Source of the DNA: Irpex lacteus
Taxonomy: Eukaryota > Basidiomycota > Agaricomycetes > Polyporales > Irpicaceae
Direction: 5' to 3'
Length of the DNA stretch: 64,000 nt
NCBI GenBank assembly: GCA_001986395.2
Contig: MQVO02000001.1
Coordinates: forward strand, 1,736,001 to 1,800,000
Notes under the pieces: generated by a model
The model's input: only the letters and a program-made list of their open reading frames with translations
Told to the model about the DNA's origin: nothing
Databases searched by the model: none
Made by a program: the position numbers and the translations under genes
Shown here: one piece after another, positions 12,209-22,638 of the stretch
Position numbering within the stretch: the first letter of the stretch is position 1
Layout of the letters: the number at the start of each line of letters is the position of its first letter

Positions 12209-13965
12209 ATGGCCTCCAGACACTCTTTTCTTTCTACCACAGGCCTCATACGCGCTTCTTCTAATGCTTCTTCGATCGTCAGCCTTTACCCCGCGTCATC
12301 ATCCCGACATGAAGCTGAAAGCTCGAAGGCGAAGGCAAAGAAAACCAAGAATATCAAGAATTTGACTTTACCTGCAGCAAACCAACAGCTCAACTTGACA
12401 CGAAAGGCACATGCAGGTGTTATACCCATCGGACCCATGTTTATCGTGGGAATGGCAGTTGTGCTATCCTTGTTTTACATCGGAGCGCTATCGTTTGCGT
12501 TCATCGGTGCGGAGGATGAGCCTGTATTTAAGGATACGCTCAACGATTTGGCCAAGAATAATCCTGGGGTGAGTCTTAGCACTTTGAGCAAGCGCTATGT
12601 TCCTCATGAAGTTGACATAATGCCTTTATGTTAGATCGTGCTCATCGGGGACAACGTTGACGTGGATGTCGACGAACCTGCCGTGACGGTCCGCTGGTCT
12701 CTGGTCGCCTGTGGAGAGACGTATGTTTTATCAGGGTCTGAAGGTACACATGGAAGTTCGTCGTGCGGTATCCCCAATGTGCCGCTTAACATCTACGTTG
12801 ACGGGTACGTCGTGATACTCATGGTCATCACTGAAATAAGCCGACAGTTTCGTTTGCAGGGACGAGAAACCCACATGGTCATACGACCCAGACAAGATCC
12901 CTCGCTCATCTGCAGGATTTAGCAGGCTTAGGTATATGATTGACACGATATTATCTTAATTGCACCGTATGCTAACCACATCATGGTTGCCACACAGCGT
13001 ACAGAATCTATACCAATTCGACAGCGATCATGTCCTAGACGTTCATGAAGCCCGTCTATACCCATTTGACACTTACCACCTCACCACCAACCTCCGTGCA
13101 GAGACGGCAGATACCAACGCGCCAACTGCTATCGTCCGCCTAGTAACACTCTCTGACACGGCCAGCTTCATTGTTCATTCTTCCGACACGGCCAGCACCG
13201 TTCAACCACCTTCCTCATCTTCCTCGGACTCGAATAAACCACAAGACCTCCCCTCGCGAGACCTCGACATGACGATTAAACGACCCGGTGAAGCGCGGTT
13301 CTTTGCGCTTATGCTGTTCGGTATAAGCTGGATGCTGGCGCACGCGACAGTAGGATACGTTGCCCTTGCATGGAAGTCCAAGTCCGCGAGTCCGTCAGGA
13401 TCGTCGCCTCACGTAGCGGGATATCTAGTGTTGAGCGTGGCTACAATGATGGTGATACCGCAGTTGAGGAACGCAATGCCCGATGCGCCAGGATACGATG
13501 GTGAGCCGTAATTTGGTGTTTCTTCTAAGGACACAATCTGACCAAGACTACGTCTATGGTTACACATATACAGGTGTCCTCATCGACCAGATCGGTTTTT
13601 TCTCGCAAATGGTGATGTCCGGGATAGCGAGCATCGCTCTCCTCTGCACCCTCGCCAGACGTGAGCTCGCCAACATCTCCGAGGATAACCAACAGCAACC
13701 TGCTATTACGAACACAAATTCCCCCGGTGGTGGACCGCTCAAGGCTCTGAAAGGTCCTTCTGCGTCGATTGACTTCCGACACATGCGTTCCTTAAGCAAG
13801 AATTTCTTGACGAAGCTGGACCAACTACCGACTCCTATCCCAGAGTCGCCCCTGAATCCCTTCGAGCCTGTCGAGGCTCCAAGTAGTCACAGGAGTGGAG
13901 GTGGTGGTAGTTTGTATCCTAGTCATCATGGCGGGCGCAGACTGGGAGGGCATAGAGCTGGGTAA
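12209..13965 (+). CDS. DUF4436-type multi-pass membrane protein
   Basis: The protein is 498 residues from exons 12209-12568, 12635-12804, 12860-12931, 12998-13500 and 13574-13965, all in phase. The N-terminus is Ser/Lys-rich, then comes a first membrane helix (about residues 75-98). A long extracytosolic domain follows, with a YPFDTYHL segment and a DLDMTIKRPGEARFFAL run leading into the second helix. Two further helices follow (HVAGYLVLSVATMMVIP and the one after GVLIDQIGFFSQM). The tail is Ser/Pro-rich and probably cytosolic. The helix plan and the PFD..L and ISWMLAHATVGYV segments fit what I know of fungal DUF4436 proteins, whose function is unknown. The family name is from memory and is less certain than the gene model. 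Confidence 0.75.
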
Positions 13966-14822
13966 GTTTATGGCTGTAATATATGAATGTCGTAGGGAAA
14001 ACGAGACTGATTTCCACTTTCATATCATAGTTTCCCTCAAGAAACGGAGTATTCTAAGTGGGTATAGGCTGGTAGTTGTCTACCAGGGGCGGGTGTAGTG
14101 TAAGTTTAGGGGATGGTTGAGGAAGGAGGTTGTCTTCTTGGATGCACACGGTTCCATCTGTACACATATTGGCAATACCAGACCATTTAACGGATCCTGC
14201 GAACCATATTGCAGAACAGATGTGCGAGCGACGGGGAGTCTAAACACTATGATACGCGAAAGGACCAGATACATTGGATACTGGTACTGGTGCGTCAATC
14301 GACCACAGGCAATGACACAAAAAAACTTCTTCGATTGAATCTACTACGTAGTATCGCGAACGTATACGAGTAAGTAGCAGTGTAATCATACAACAAGCGA
14401 AACCCAATTAACCATCACCAAGAAAAGCAAGAGAAAAGGAACGTCGGCTTGAAGACCGTTCGAGGGGGTAGAAGTGCATACATGGGAATGAGATAGACAT
14501 ACGTTGAGATAGAGCATAAAATATAACTGCTAACCACCAACCAAGGTCAACTGACAGATCGTATCGTGTGTCACCAAGAAATGAAGCTCAAATGGGATAT
14601 GAGCATGGCAAGGATGTCAATAAGACCCCAGGGGAAAAGATAAAGCGCACTGCGCTAGCAAACCCCATAAGAGGGCTGCTGAGAAAGCCTCAAGTGAGAT
14701 GAAACAGCAAGCTTTCGAACACCAAGAAAATTGGACCGAAGATCGGGGACGGTAAAGGCCTTTCTTTCCTTTCTCCTCTTGAATTTGGTCCATCCCATTG
14801 TGACTTAACCGATCCCACATGC
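13966..14822. other. Convergent intergenic region
   Basis: This lies between the stop of the DUF4436-type gene (+) and the stop of the NDK-like gene (-). Nothing coding is supported. It should contain both 3' UTRs. Confidence 0.6.
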
Positions 14823-16496
14823 CTACGCACGAATGGGCTTCGGAGCTTGTACCTTCACACTCGACTTCGTTGAGGTCTTCACGGGCGTAGTTGTCTTCGT
14901 CGCGCCTCCTGACAATGCCATCTTCGCAGCCCTCAACAGCGCGCTCTTGTTCGTCCGTGGTGAAATCGTAGGTGCACCAGTCGAGGCTACGGTCGGTCGT
15001 GGTTTACTAGCTGGAGGAGTGGCAGTGGCAGTGTTTTCGTCGGGAGACTTCTTGCTGTTCACGGCTGGAGACGAGCTCAAGGGCTTAGTGGAAGGAGGTC
15101 GAGAGGGAGGTTTGGTCTTAGTAGGTGTCCCGTTGGCACCGTTGACCGTGCGCATGGAGGCCGCAGAGGCCGGCCTTGTCGTGGTGGCGAACGACGGGCG
15201 TTGATTTCCTGGGACGTCAAGAGAGGAGCGTGACGAAGATCGCGATAGGCTACCCGGCGAACGGACTGAACGGAAGGAAGAAGGTGGGGAAGCCGCGTCC
15301 TTGAGCACACGCAATTCCGCGCTACGATTTGATCGTGGCGTGACGGTTGGAGGGCGAGTACTGGCGACTTGAATACTTTCTCGTCTCTTATGTCCAGGTA
15401 TACCGTCAAACACCTCAGCTGCGGAAGCACCTGCTGACGAGGTTCTACGCTCGATCTTGCTAGTAGTAGATGGCACGGGCTGCCCGAGACGCAGGGCAGC
15501 GGCTCTCGTCATGCGAGGCGCCACTACGGGAGGAGCTGTCGAGGCAACTTGAATGGTCTCCGCACGCTTGTGTCCGGGAACTCCAGCGAATGTCTTCTTG
15601 AGAGACTCAGGAGTGGCAGGGAAACGTTTGGGTTTGTCTTCGACAATGCCTGCACGGAGAGAGGCGGCACGAGACATACGCGGAACAATATCCGGGGCGA
15701 CGTGAGTGGCGGGGAGAGCGCGGGCGCGGAATTTAGGCTTGTCGCTGCCTGAGGAACGAGATTTCTCCGAGGTCGTACGTTGACGAGAGTCGTCTGTGCC
15801 TGTAGTGTAGGAGGCAAAGGGATCTGGGCTACCGACGTCTGGGAGTTCACTGGAGGGGAAGGGGGGAGAGGAAGCAAATATAGACTGTATTTGAATCTCG
15901 GCACTTTCAGCGTCGGGGGAGCCCATGACTGCGTTCTGCTCCTTGTTCTTGCCGTAAATCGCGCGGAGGGAGTTAGAAGTTTCTGCGCGAGCGACTTCAG
16001 GATCGGCGTCACCCATCAAGGTTTGCCAGACTTCGACGGCCTTGCGCCTTTCGAGGACATATACCCATACGGGACCCCTGAAAATTCAAAATATGAGTGG
16101 TTGTTCAATTCATACAGTCCAGTGTCCATTGGCATGCAGAGCGCTAGTGGAGATAGATGAAAGTAAGTACATACTCTCCGAAGGAGACATATTCGCTGCC
16201 GAAGATGTCAAACATGGTGTCTGGATCGGACTCGATGTCAAATTCCATCTGCCTCTCTTTCACAATCTAGTGTTCTTTGACGTCAGAAGATATAAGGCTA
16301 AGTTAACAGGATTTATACGCACTTCAAAGCCTGCTTCGGTGATCCTCTGTTCAATGTCAAACCGGTGTTCCAAGGCATGTGTCTTGATGATAGCAACTGT
16401 TCGTGTGATTGCTGCGCCAGGGCTAGTCGGAGTCCTGGGAGTCCTCTGGCCGTCGGCTAGGGTATCTGGGTTCAAGTGAGAAGAAGTCGAAGACAT
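14823..16496 (-). CDS. Nucleoside-diphosphate-kinase-like protein lacking the catalytic His, with long disordered tail
   Basis: The protein is 506 residues; exons are 16496-16323, 16266-16175 and 16077-14823. Residues about 32-160 align by eye with nucleoside diphosphate kinase: the TVAIIKTHAL opening, the GPVWVYVLERRKAVEVWQTLMG segment, SLRAIYG, then NAVMGSPDAESAEIQI. In active NDKs the last motif reads N-x-x-H-G-S; here the phosphate-carrying His is Met. The Asp after the opening Lys-Pro is also changed (KTHA for KPDA). The rest, about 330 residues, is rich in Ser, Thr, Pro, Ala and Lys. It contains repeated units around PRMTRAAALR, PRSNRSAELR and PRTNKSALLR, each after a V/A-x-P run. A role as a scaffold rather than a kinase is inference. 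It is transcribed divergently from the Derlin gene. Confidence 0.82.
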
Positions 16497-17068
16497 TGCC
16501 AGCACTGTGATAGAATGTGATGATAGCACAAAGAGGTGGAGTAGGTCGGCGAGAGCAGCTGAAAGCACAGAATAAAGATTAAGTAGAAAGGAATGTCAGT
16601 TGAATGAAGATTGACCAGCACAGCAGATATAGGACAAGGATTCAAGTTGGTGGGATGAAGGAAACAGCAGACTCGAGCATCTCGGAGTCCGTTGTTGGGC
16701 ATCAGGGACCTGTGACACCGCTCATTCCCTGTCAATGACCGTCTCGATATTAGGTGCTGAGAAGGAAGAGAATGCTTAAAAGGCATAAGAAATCTGCTCA
16801 AGTATGCACTGGGAGCACCATTTGAATCACCATTTCAAGCAATGGCTGTGGATGACAGGAAGTATGATTGCCCCTTCGAGCCTCCTGTTTCGAGTGCTTC
16901 GCCTGTTCCGGGGTCTCAGTCATAAAGTTAGGCGCCATCTGCTGGCCGACGTGTGTGCCACGACACTCGGTGTGGCGTCACTTCACTGGCACTTGAATTA
17001 CTTGAGCAAGTTAAAGCTTCGACGACCACCACGACCACCACCTCCTCGTTCGAAAATATCAAACTGAA
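16497..17068. promoter_or_regulatory. Divergent promoter region between NDK-like gene and Derlin
   Basis: These 572 bp separate two start codons on opposite strands, so both promoters and 5' UTRs must lie here. No clear TATA box was found for either gene. Confidence 0.5.
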
Positions 17069-17954
17069 ATGCCTGTCGGAATTGAAGCGTGGGTCACTCA
17101 GATACCGCCGGTGACCAGGGCTTGGCTCGCACTGTCCGTGTTGACCAGTGTTGCGGTCGTGAGTAAGTCCTGCTTCGGTGTTGACTGCGTGCTCATCTGG
17201 AATTGTACTTCTTCAGCAATGTCAACTGGTCACTCCTCTGCAGCTGTACTTTAGCTACAAAGCCGCCTTCAACAACTTCCAGCCCTGGCGTGTCGCCACC
17301 AACTTCTTCTACTTTGGAGCGCTGTCCCTAGACTTCGTGTTCCACATGTTCTTCTTGTCAGTATTTTGTGACCATACGTTAACCGTCATCGCTGATACGC
17401 TGTATACAGTATGAGGTACAGCAGGATGCTCGAAGAGTCATCATTCGCCAACAGAAAAGCCGACTATGTCTGGCTCCTTATACTATCGTCGGTGATGCTG
17501 CTCGTACGTACTGTCTGCTATACCGGCAACTCGGTCTCCGCTCATCTTTAATGTCCTTCAAGATACTCTCACCATTAGTAAACCTTCCATTTCTCTCCTC
17601 ACCCCTCGCATTTGTCCCCATCTACCTCTGGTCAAGACGTCACCCATCAACGCCGATTTCCCTCTTCGGTCTGATTACCATCACAGCCCCATATCTTCCG
17701 CTCGCACTCGTCGCTCTTGCATGGGTACTGAATGGTACATGGAGAGCAGCAGCCGGTGACCTGCTGGGATGCGCCGTAGGGCATGTCGGCTGGTTCATGC
17801 GCGATGTGTGGAGCCGAGAGATGGTTGGAGGTCCTACTGTGTTTAGTGACGCTCCAGATGTTCTGTAAGTGCTCCAAGAGTCTTTTCAAGCTGCAATAAG
17901 AAACTGACATGAATTTTGCTGCATTGTAGAAAGCGGTTGATGGGCGAACTATGA
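17069..17954 (+). CDS. Derlin (Der1-like) ER-associated degradation protein
   Basis: The protein is 216 residues from exons 17069-17158, 17217-17356, 17410-17503, 17563-17864 and 17930-17954. Derlins are rhomboid-like pseudoproteases of the ER membrane that help pull misfolded proteins out for degradation. The usual Derlin landmarks are present: PPVTRAWL at the start, the WR motif in NFQPWRVATNFFYFG, and FHMFF followed by RYSRMLEE. Four or more hydrophobic helices follow. The short C-terminus ends in KRLMGEL, without an obvious SHP box, so a direct Cdc48/p97 tether is not visible. Whether it matches Der1 or Dfm1 better cannot be settled here. Confidence 0.92.
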
Positions 17955-18257
17955 ACGGTAGCAGAAAGATACATTGTATAGTAACCTGTTGGACTCTGGA
18001 CTTGATGAGGTATAGAAACATTCTCACGAGTACTATCATCGGGTACTAGTCGACGGTGCTCGTGAATCTGTAGGTCTGTTCTAAGTTTCTTCATGACCAC
18101 CGTTGAATCCGGCATGCACTTGAGATCGAGATCGCCGATGTGACACTACTTATGCGTCACGCATGTTCCGAAAATACAGTCATTTCCGTGGCCGCCCTGC
18201 AATCGTACCGTGACCTTGCGAACTGCGACATACTTATATACTACTTCGCAGGGCAAA

Positions 18258-19652
18258 ATGACTAGCGGAAAATCTATTTCGGAGCCACGCACCGCACACA
18301 CTGGCAAGAGGCGAAGGGTTTCTCACGAATACATTCAGGACAAGGACGTATGGATGGAAGACGGGAATATCATCATCGCTGCCATGGACCCTACCTCGGA
18401 CGCTGAAGAATCACCAACCTATGTGTTCAAGTGCCACAAGTCGGTACTTTCCAAGCAGTCCTCGGTCTTCGAGCAAATGTTAAACATCCCTCCCTCGGAC
18501 AATGCCGACGATGTCTACGAAGGGCTTCCCCTCGTCGTTCTTCCAGATCCGTGTCAAGATGTCAAGGCCGTTCTACAATTCCTATACGAGCCGGGGTAAG
18601 TTATAGTGGCCTTTCAGTGATGCCGACAACTTTGACGATGCACTGGATATTTGTAGCGATATCCCGCTACAGGCTGCTCCGTCGCACAGCGTTCCAGAAT
18701 GCAATCAGGTCATGGAGTCGCTGCACGGGCCAATCCGCTTCGCCCACAAATACGAATTCTCCAAACTTCATGCTCGCCTGGCAGTCATCGTTCAATCGTA
18801 CTGGCCTCTAACTCTGGCACAGTGGGACAGCAGAAACTACGATGACCGTAACTTGACCATCAACCTTCGTGCAGGTACTTAATGAAGTCGCGTTCTTAAT
18901 AGATGGAAACTCCTACTCATAAATGACCGTTAACGCTACATCTCATAGACCGTGTGATCAAGTTAGCTTATGAAGCGAACGTCCCAAACGTTCTTCCCTG
19001 CACGTTCTACGTTCTGGCGAGCAATTGGGGATGCATGGGAAAGGCGGCACATTTCGAGATATGGCGACACAGCGGCGAGTTTGCTGGTCAAGCAGCGCGC
19101 AGACAAGCCAACCACTTTTTAGGCCACTTGCCGCTGTCATGTTTCATGCAGCTTATCACTGGGCTCGAGACGTTGCGGTCTACCACACGATTCTTGTTGG
19201 ACACGGTCCTTCCCAAGGCCACCCAATATGCCGTACTATGCACTTACCGCCGACATCGTCCCGGAAACAAGTCCAAAAACTCTCTAACACCTTGCGCTCC
19301 CTATATTGAGGCGTGGTGGGCAGAGATGGACCGGTTTGTCCGTGAAATGGTTGCCCCCCGTGAACCATTCACAGACCTATCATTCTATCAAGAAAAGGCA
19401 GACCGTCCGAGTCCCGAGGTTCAGAATGCGTGCGAAGCATGTCGGGAAAATATTAGCTTGTCGATCGGCGCTATGCGTCGGTTCTTGTGGGACATCCTAC
19501 CTCATGTCTTTGGACTGGAAGGTGCCGGTGCAACCTCTCCGAAGTATCGTGATTATCTGTGAGTTGCGTCTGGTACTGAAGTCGTATTACTGCTATGGGT
19601 TACTCTAACCACTTGTATACGTAGGGAACCTCGGTGTACAAACATTCCCTGA
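18258..19652 (+). CDS. BTB/POZ domain protein, tandem paralogue 1
   Basis: The protein is 397 residues; exons are 18258-18595, 18657-18874, 18949-19558 and 19625-19652 (last exon 28 nt). Residues about 30-115 form a BTB/POZ fold: DVWMEDGNIIIAA, then FKCHKSVLSKQSSVF and the LPLVVLPDP..DVKAVLQFLYEPG end. A helical region with FAHKYEFSKLHARL and TFYVLAS follows, as in many Agaricomycete BTB proteins. The C-terminal part has conserved cysteines (CEACRENI) and ends in DYLEPRCTNIP. The family usually mediates dimerisation or binding to Cullin-3; its role in these fungi is unknown. The gene has the same four-exon plan and phases as the paralogue at 20963-22378. Confidence 0.88.
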
Positions 19653-19796
19653 TGACTCGGATAAACGGGCGAAACCGACCACTCCACCAGCTGCTGCCAA
19701 TGACAGGGTTAGTTTATCCTCCTACAAGAATATGACAAATCGACTTACCTACCTCAGGACTCGTTGCCAGCAGCATCCTCATTCAATCAACTAGCT

Positions 19797-20452
19797 ACAT
19801 TTCTACTCTATGCAATGCCAGACCATACGTGCCATAGAGTCCGGTCATTCCCAGTGCTACAACGACATGATAAATGAACTTACCGATATCACGCCCGTCA
19901 TGGTCCTCAGGCTGCCGGGAACCTGTTGTACCCTCGGTTGATGGCATATATGCGTGCTCAAATGAGTTTTCCTCGGGGTTTCTAGGGCTATCATCGATAT
20001 TATGGTGCTCCGGATCCTGTGGAAGAGATACGTCAGTGGTACGGACATAACTGACGCATAAACCTGCAATAATTCATGGTACTCACTATTTCCACATAAT
20101 CCTCGTTCCCATCGCTAGCAGCAGATCTAGAGGTCTGCTGCGTACGACTGCTCGATGCAATCGAATGTGCTGACTCCTCGCTCTGCTGTTTCTTGGCCTT
20201 CAAGTTCGCCGCACGCTGTTTCTTCATGGCTGCCTTGTGCTCATTAATCTCGCGCCGTAGACCACGTCCGTACGCCATTACGGGACGTTGCTCGCGTATA
20301 GCCTGGTCTCGCCACCTGACCTCCTCTTGGTGTCTGCGATACGTTGATGGTGCCCTCCACTTAGGTGGATTACAACGAATACCGCATGTGCAGTATTTCC
20401 AGTTATGAGCGACACCAGCAGGTCGCGGGGGAATGTCGCCTTGGAGCTTCAT
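19797..20452 (-). CDS. Small hypothetical protein with C-T-C-G-x-R-C motif, possibly transposon-derived
   Basis: I do not recognise this gene. Exons 20452-20087 and 20016-19884 join in phase, and a third of 8 nt (19804-19797) would end it, giving 168 residues. The open frame continues upstream of 20452, so a start at 20590 is also possible. Residues about 20-42 hold YCTCGIRCNPPKWRAPSTYRRH. That is a cysteine cluster resembling the short zinc-finger-like starts of proteins encoded by some Agaricomycete DNA transposons (inference). A basic helix rich in Lys/Arg/Gln/Glu and an acidic Ser/His-rich stretch follow. It lies on the opposite strand, between the two BTB paralogues. It could be a decayed transposon fragment rather than a gene. 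Confidence 0.45.
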
Positions 20453-20962
20453 GCGTTTCCTGCCAGCGACGGGGTAGGAGACAACATGCGCGTATTGCGA
20501 GAGGGACGACTTTATAGTGCAATCAAGAAAAGGTGGCGCGTTTGACGTGTATGAAAGCAAAAATAAGATAGTTATGTCATAATCCGGCATTCGCGTGATT
20601 TTTATCAACCTTTTGTTGAGTGTAGTAGACTACGGTAGATGGAGTCGAAGTCAGTAGACTGGGGTCGATCTGAGCAGATCTAGAGTAAGTAGAACGCCGA
20701 CTTTGCTTTCGCTGGGAGTGATGCATTAATATTTAATGTGTAAAAAATCTCGGATTGAAACAGCGACTTACTCGACGTCACATTAAGAGTTGAGTACAAC
20801 TGCGGTAAGTAATTTATTGAAGTACTACATCTCGACTCTAGCGAGACACGAAACGTCACGCTGTGACATCCGCGACTCCGACGCGAGCGTGACATTAATT
20901 AGTAAATCGATGATTTTGATGGCTCTTTGTTTGTTCCAATCCTTTGTCTTTCTCTTACAACC
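20453..20962. other. Intergenic region with short inverted repeats
   Basis: No gene is supported. The 8-bp arms GTCACGCT (20855-20862) and AGCGTGAC (20886-20893) can pair, and the segment 20735-20790 is AT-rich. This may be the remains of a small element or merely the promoter of the second BTB gene. Confidence 0.4.
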
Positions 20963-22378
20963 ATGTCTTGCGTGGAGACCGCCTCGAACAGGGACTCCGC
21001 AGACCAGCAGTATTGCGACGAATTCACGCGGGATGATGATTTGTGGATGGAAGATGGGAACATCATCATCGCTGCTACCGACGAGACTGCATATGACTCG
21101 GAGGAAGGTCCACTGACTTATGTGTTCAAGTGCCACAAATCAGTCCTCTCAAGGCAGTCGTCAATATTCAATGAAATGCTGTGCATCCCTCCTTCGAAGA
21201 GTGTCGGCGATATGTGTGATGGACTTCCCCTCGTGACACTGCCTGACCCCTACCAAGACGTCAAGGCCGTGTTGCATCTTCTATACGAGCCCGAGTGAGA
21301 TATATGTTTTGCTATGCCATTGATGACACTACTAACATACTGATTCACAGAGACGCCCCCTTTCTGGACGAACCGCCTTACCATCCTACACGTGCTATCA
21401 AGGTTACGAGCCTAATGTACGGACCTCTTCGATTCGCCCACAAGTACGGGTTTACCAAGCTACACACTCGCCTCTCACGCGTCTTGCAATCCCACTGGCC
21501 TTTGACCCTAGACCAGTGGGATGCGAGGTGCTATCGTTGGCCCGAGCAGGCTCCCGAGCTTCATCCCGGTGCGTATAAATCATGCTGTACCCCTCACCGA
21601 TACCATGAACCACCCGATCTGAACACTCGTCGCAGATGTTTTGATCAGACTCGCTACTGAAGCCAATGTTCCAAGCGTGCTCCCGAGCGCATTCTATATC
21701 CTGGCTAGCGATCTAGCCAGTATTGGAAGTCGCGCAAAGGACGACATCTTATCACTCGAGGGCGATCCAGAAGCCACAAAGCGTACGAAAGAACTGCTGG
21801 CTCAATTACCGCCTTCATGCTCAGCGCAGCTGATAGGAGGCCGTGAATCCCTACAAACTATCACGACACTCATAGTGACCAAGATCCTTCCTACGGCCAC
21901 CCAACACGCTTTACTTTGCAACAAGCGTGAACAGCCGTCACGTCCGGCGGGCCAGACTCGGGGCAATGCCAGTACTAGTCGAAGCAACCGGCCGAGGCCA
22001 GCAGGACCGACCCCCTGCGCACGCTACATCGAAGCGTGGTGGGAAGACGTTACCCCTGAGGACTACGGATACAATTCGCTCGTTGATCCGCTTAACACGC
22101 TGAAAACCCTCCAGGAGGAAGCAGACGAACCGGGTGCCAGTGCCCTGCTCAGACAGGCTTGCCAAGCGTGTGGGGAGAACGTTGGGACGTCTATCCATTC
22201 TATGCGGCAGTTCTTGTGGGATATGCTCCCTTATATATTCGCGATGCCTCAGGGGGATGGTGCGAAACGTCCAAACTATAAGGATTATTTGTGAGTTTCG
22301 TTCACCGATTGTAATGTTACCGTGATGCTCATGGGAATCTCTGCGCATAGGAAACCTTGGTGCACGAATTATAGTTAG
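20963..22378 (+). CDS. BTB/POZ domain protein, tandem paralogue 2
   Basis: The protein is 410 residues; exons are 20963-21294, 21351-21568, 21636-22290 and 22351-22378. The BTB part reads DLWMEDGNIIIAA, FKCHKSVLSRQSSIF and LPLVTLPDP..DVKAVLHLLYEPE, nearly matching paralogue 1. The middle (FAHKYGFTKLHTRL, AFYILAS) and the C-terminal Cys pair (CQACGENVG, DYLKPWCTNYS) also correspond. Exon 2 is 218 nt and exon 4 is 28 nt in both genes, and all intron phases agree, which shows a tandem duplication. Differences sit mainly in the N-terminus and in a Ser/Arg/Pro insert near residues 275-300. Function is unknown beyond likely protein-protein binding. Confidence 0.88.
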
Positions 22379-22638
22379 CGTTGAAGAGCAGGAAGGCCCA
22401 GAATGAACGTATAAATCTCTTTTGTAATGTATATGGACGATATATAACGTTGTATCTCACCCTTGTATAAGTACTAGCGCTTTCTAGTATCGCAATGAAG
22501 CAAATCAGACTATTCGCCAGCTTAGCCCAGGGTATACATGAATCCACTATACGATACATAAAATACAGATGACCTACTGCTCAACATTAGGCACAACACA
22601 TGCTCTCCAATCTGATTACATCTTCTCTGAGCAACCTA

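Noticed and set aside
14833..15204. 123-codon open frame on the plus strand inside the NDK-like gene
   Set aside because: It is an antisense shadow of the low-complexity Ser/Pro/Thr tail and has no start context or splice partners.
15524..16012. 162-codon minus-strand frame overlapping the NDK-like gene
   Set aside because: It is the same strand in another frame; the frame carrying the NDK motifs is clearly the coding one.
20855..20893. Short inverted repeat GTCACGCT / AGCGTGAC
   Set aside because: Eight-base arms with no target duplication are too weak to call a mobile element.
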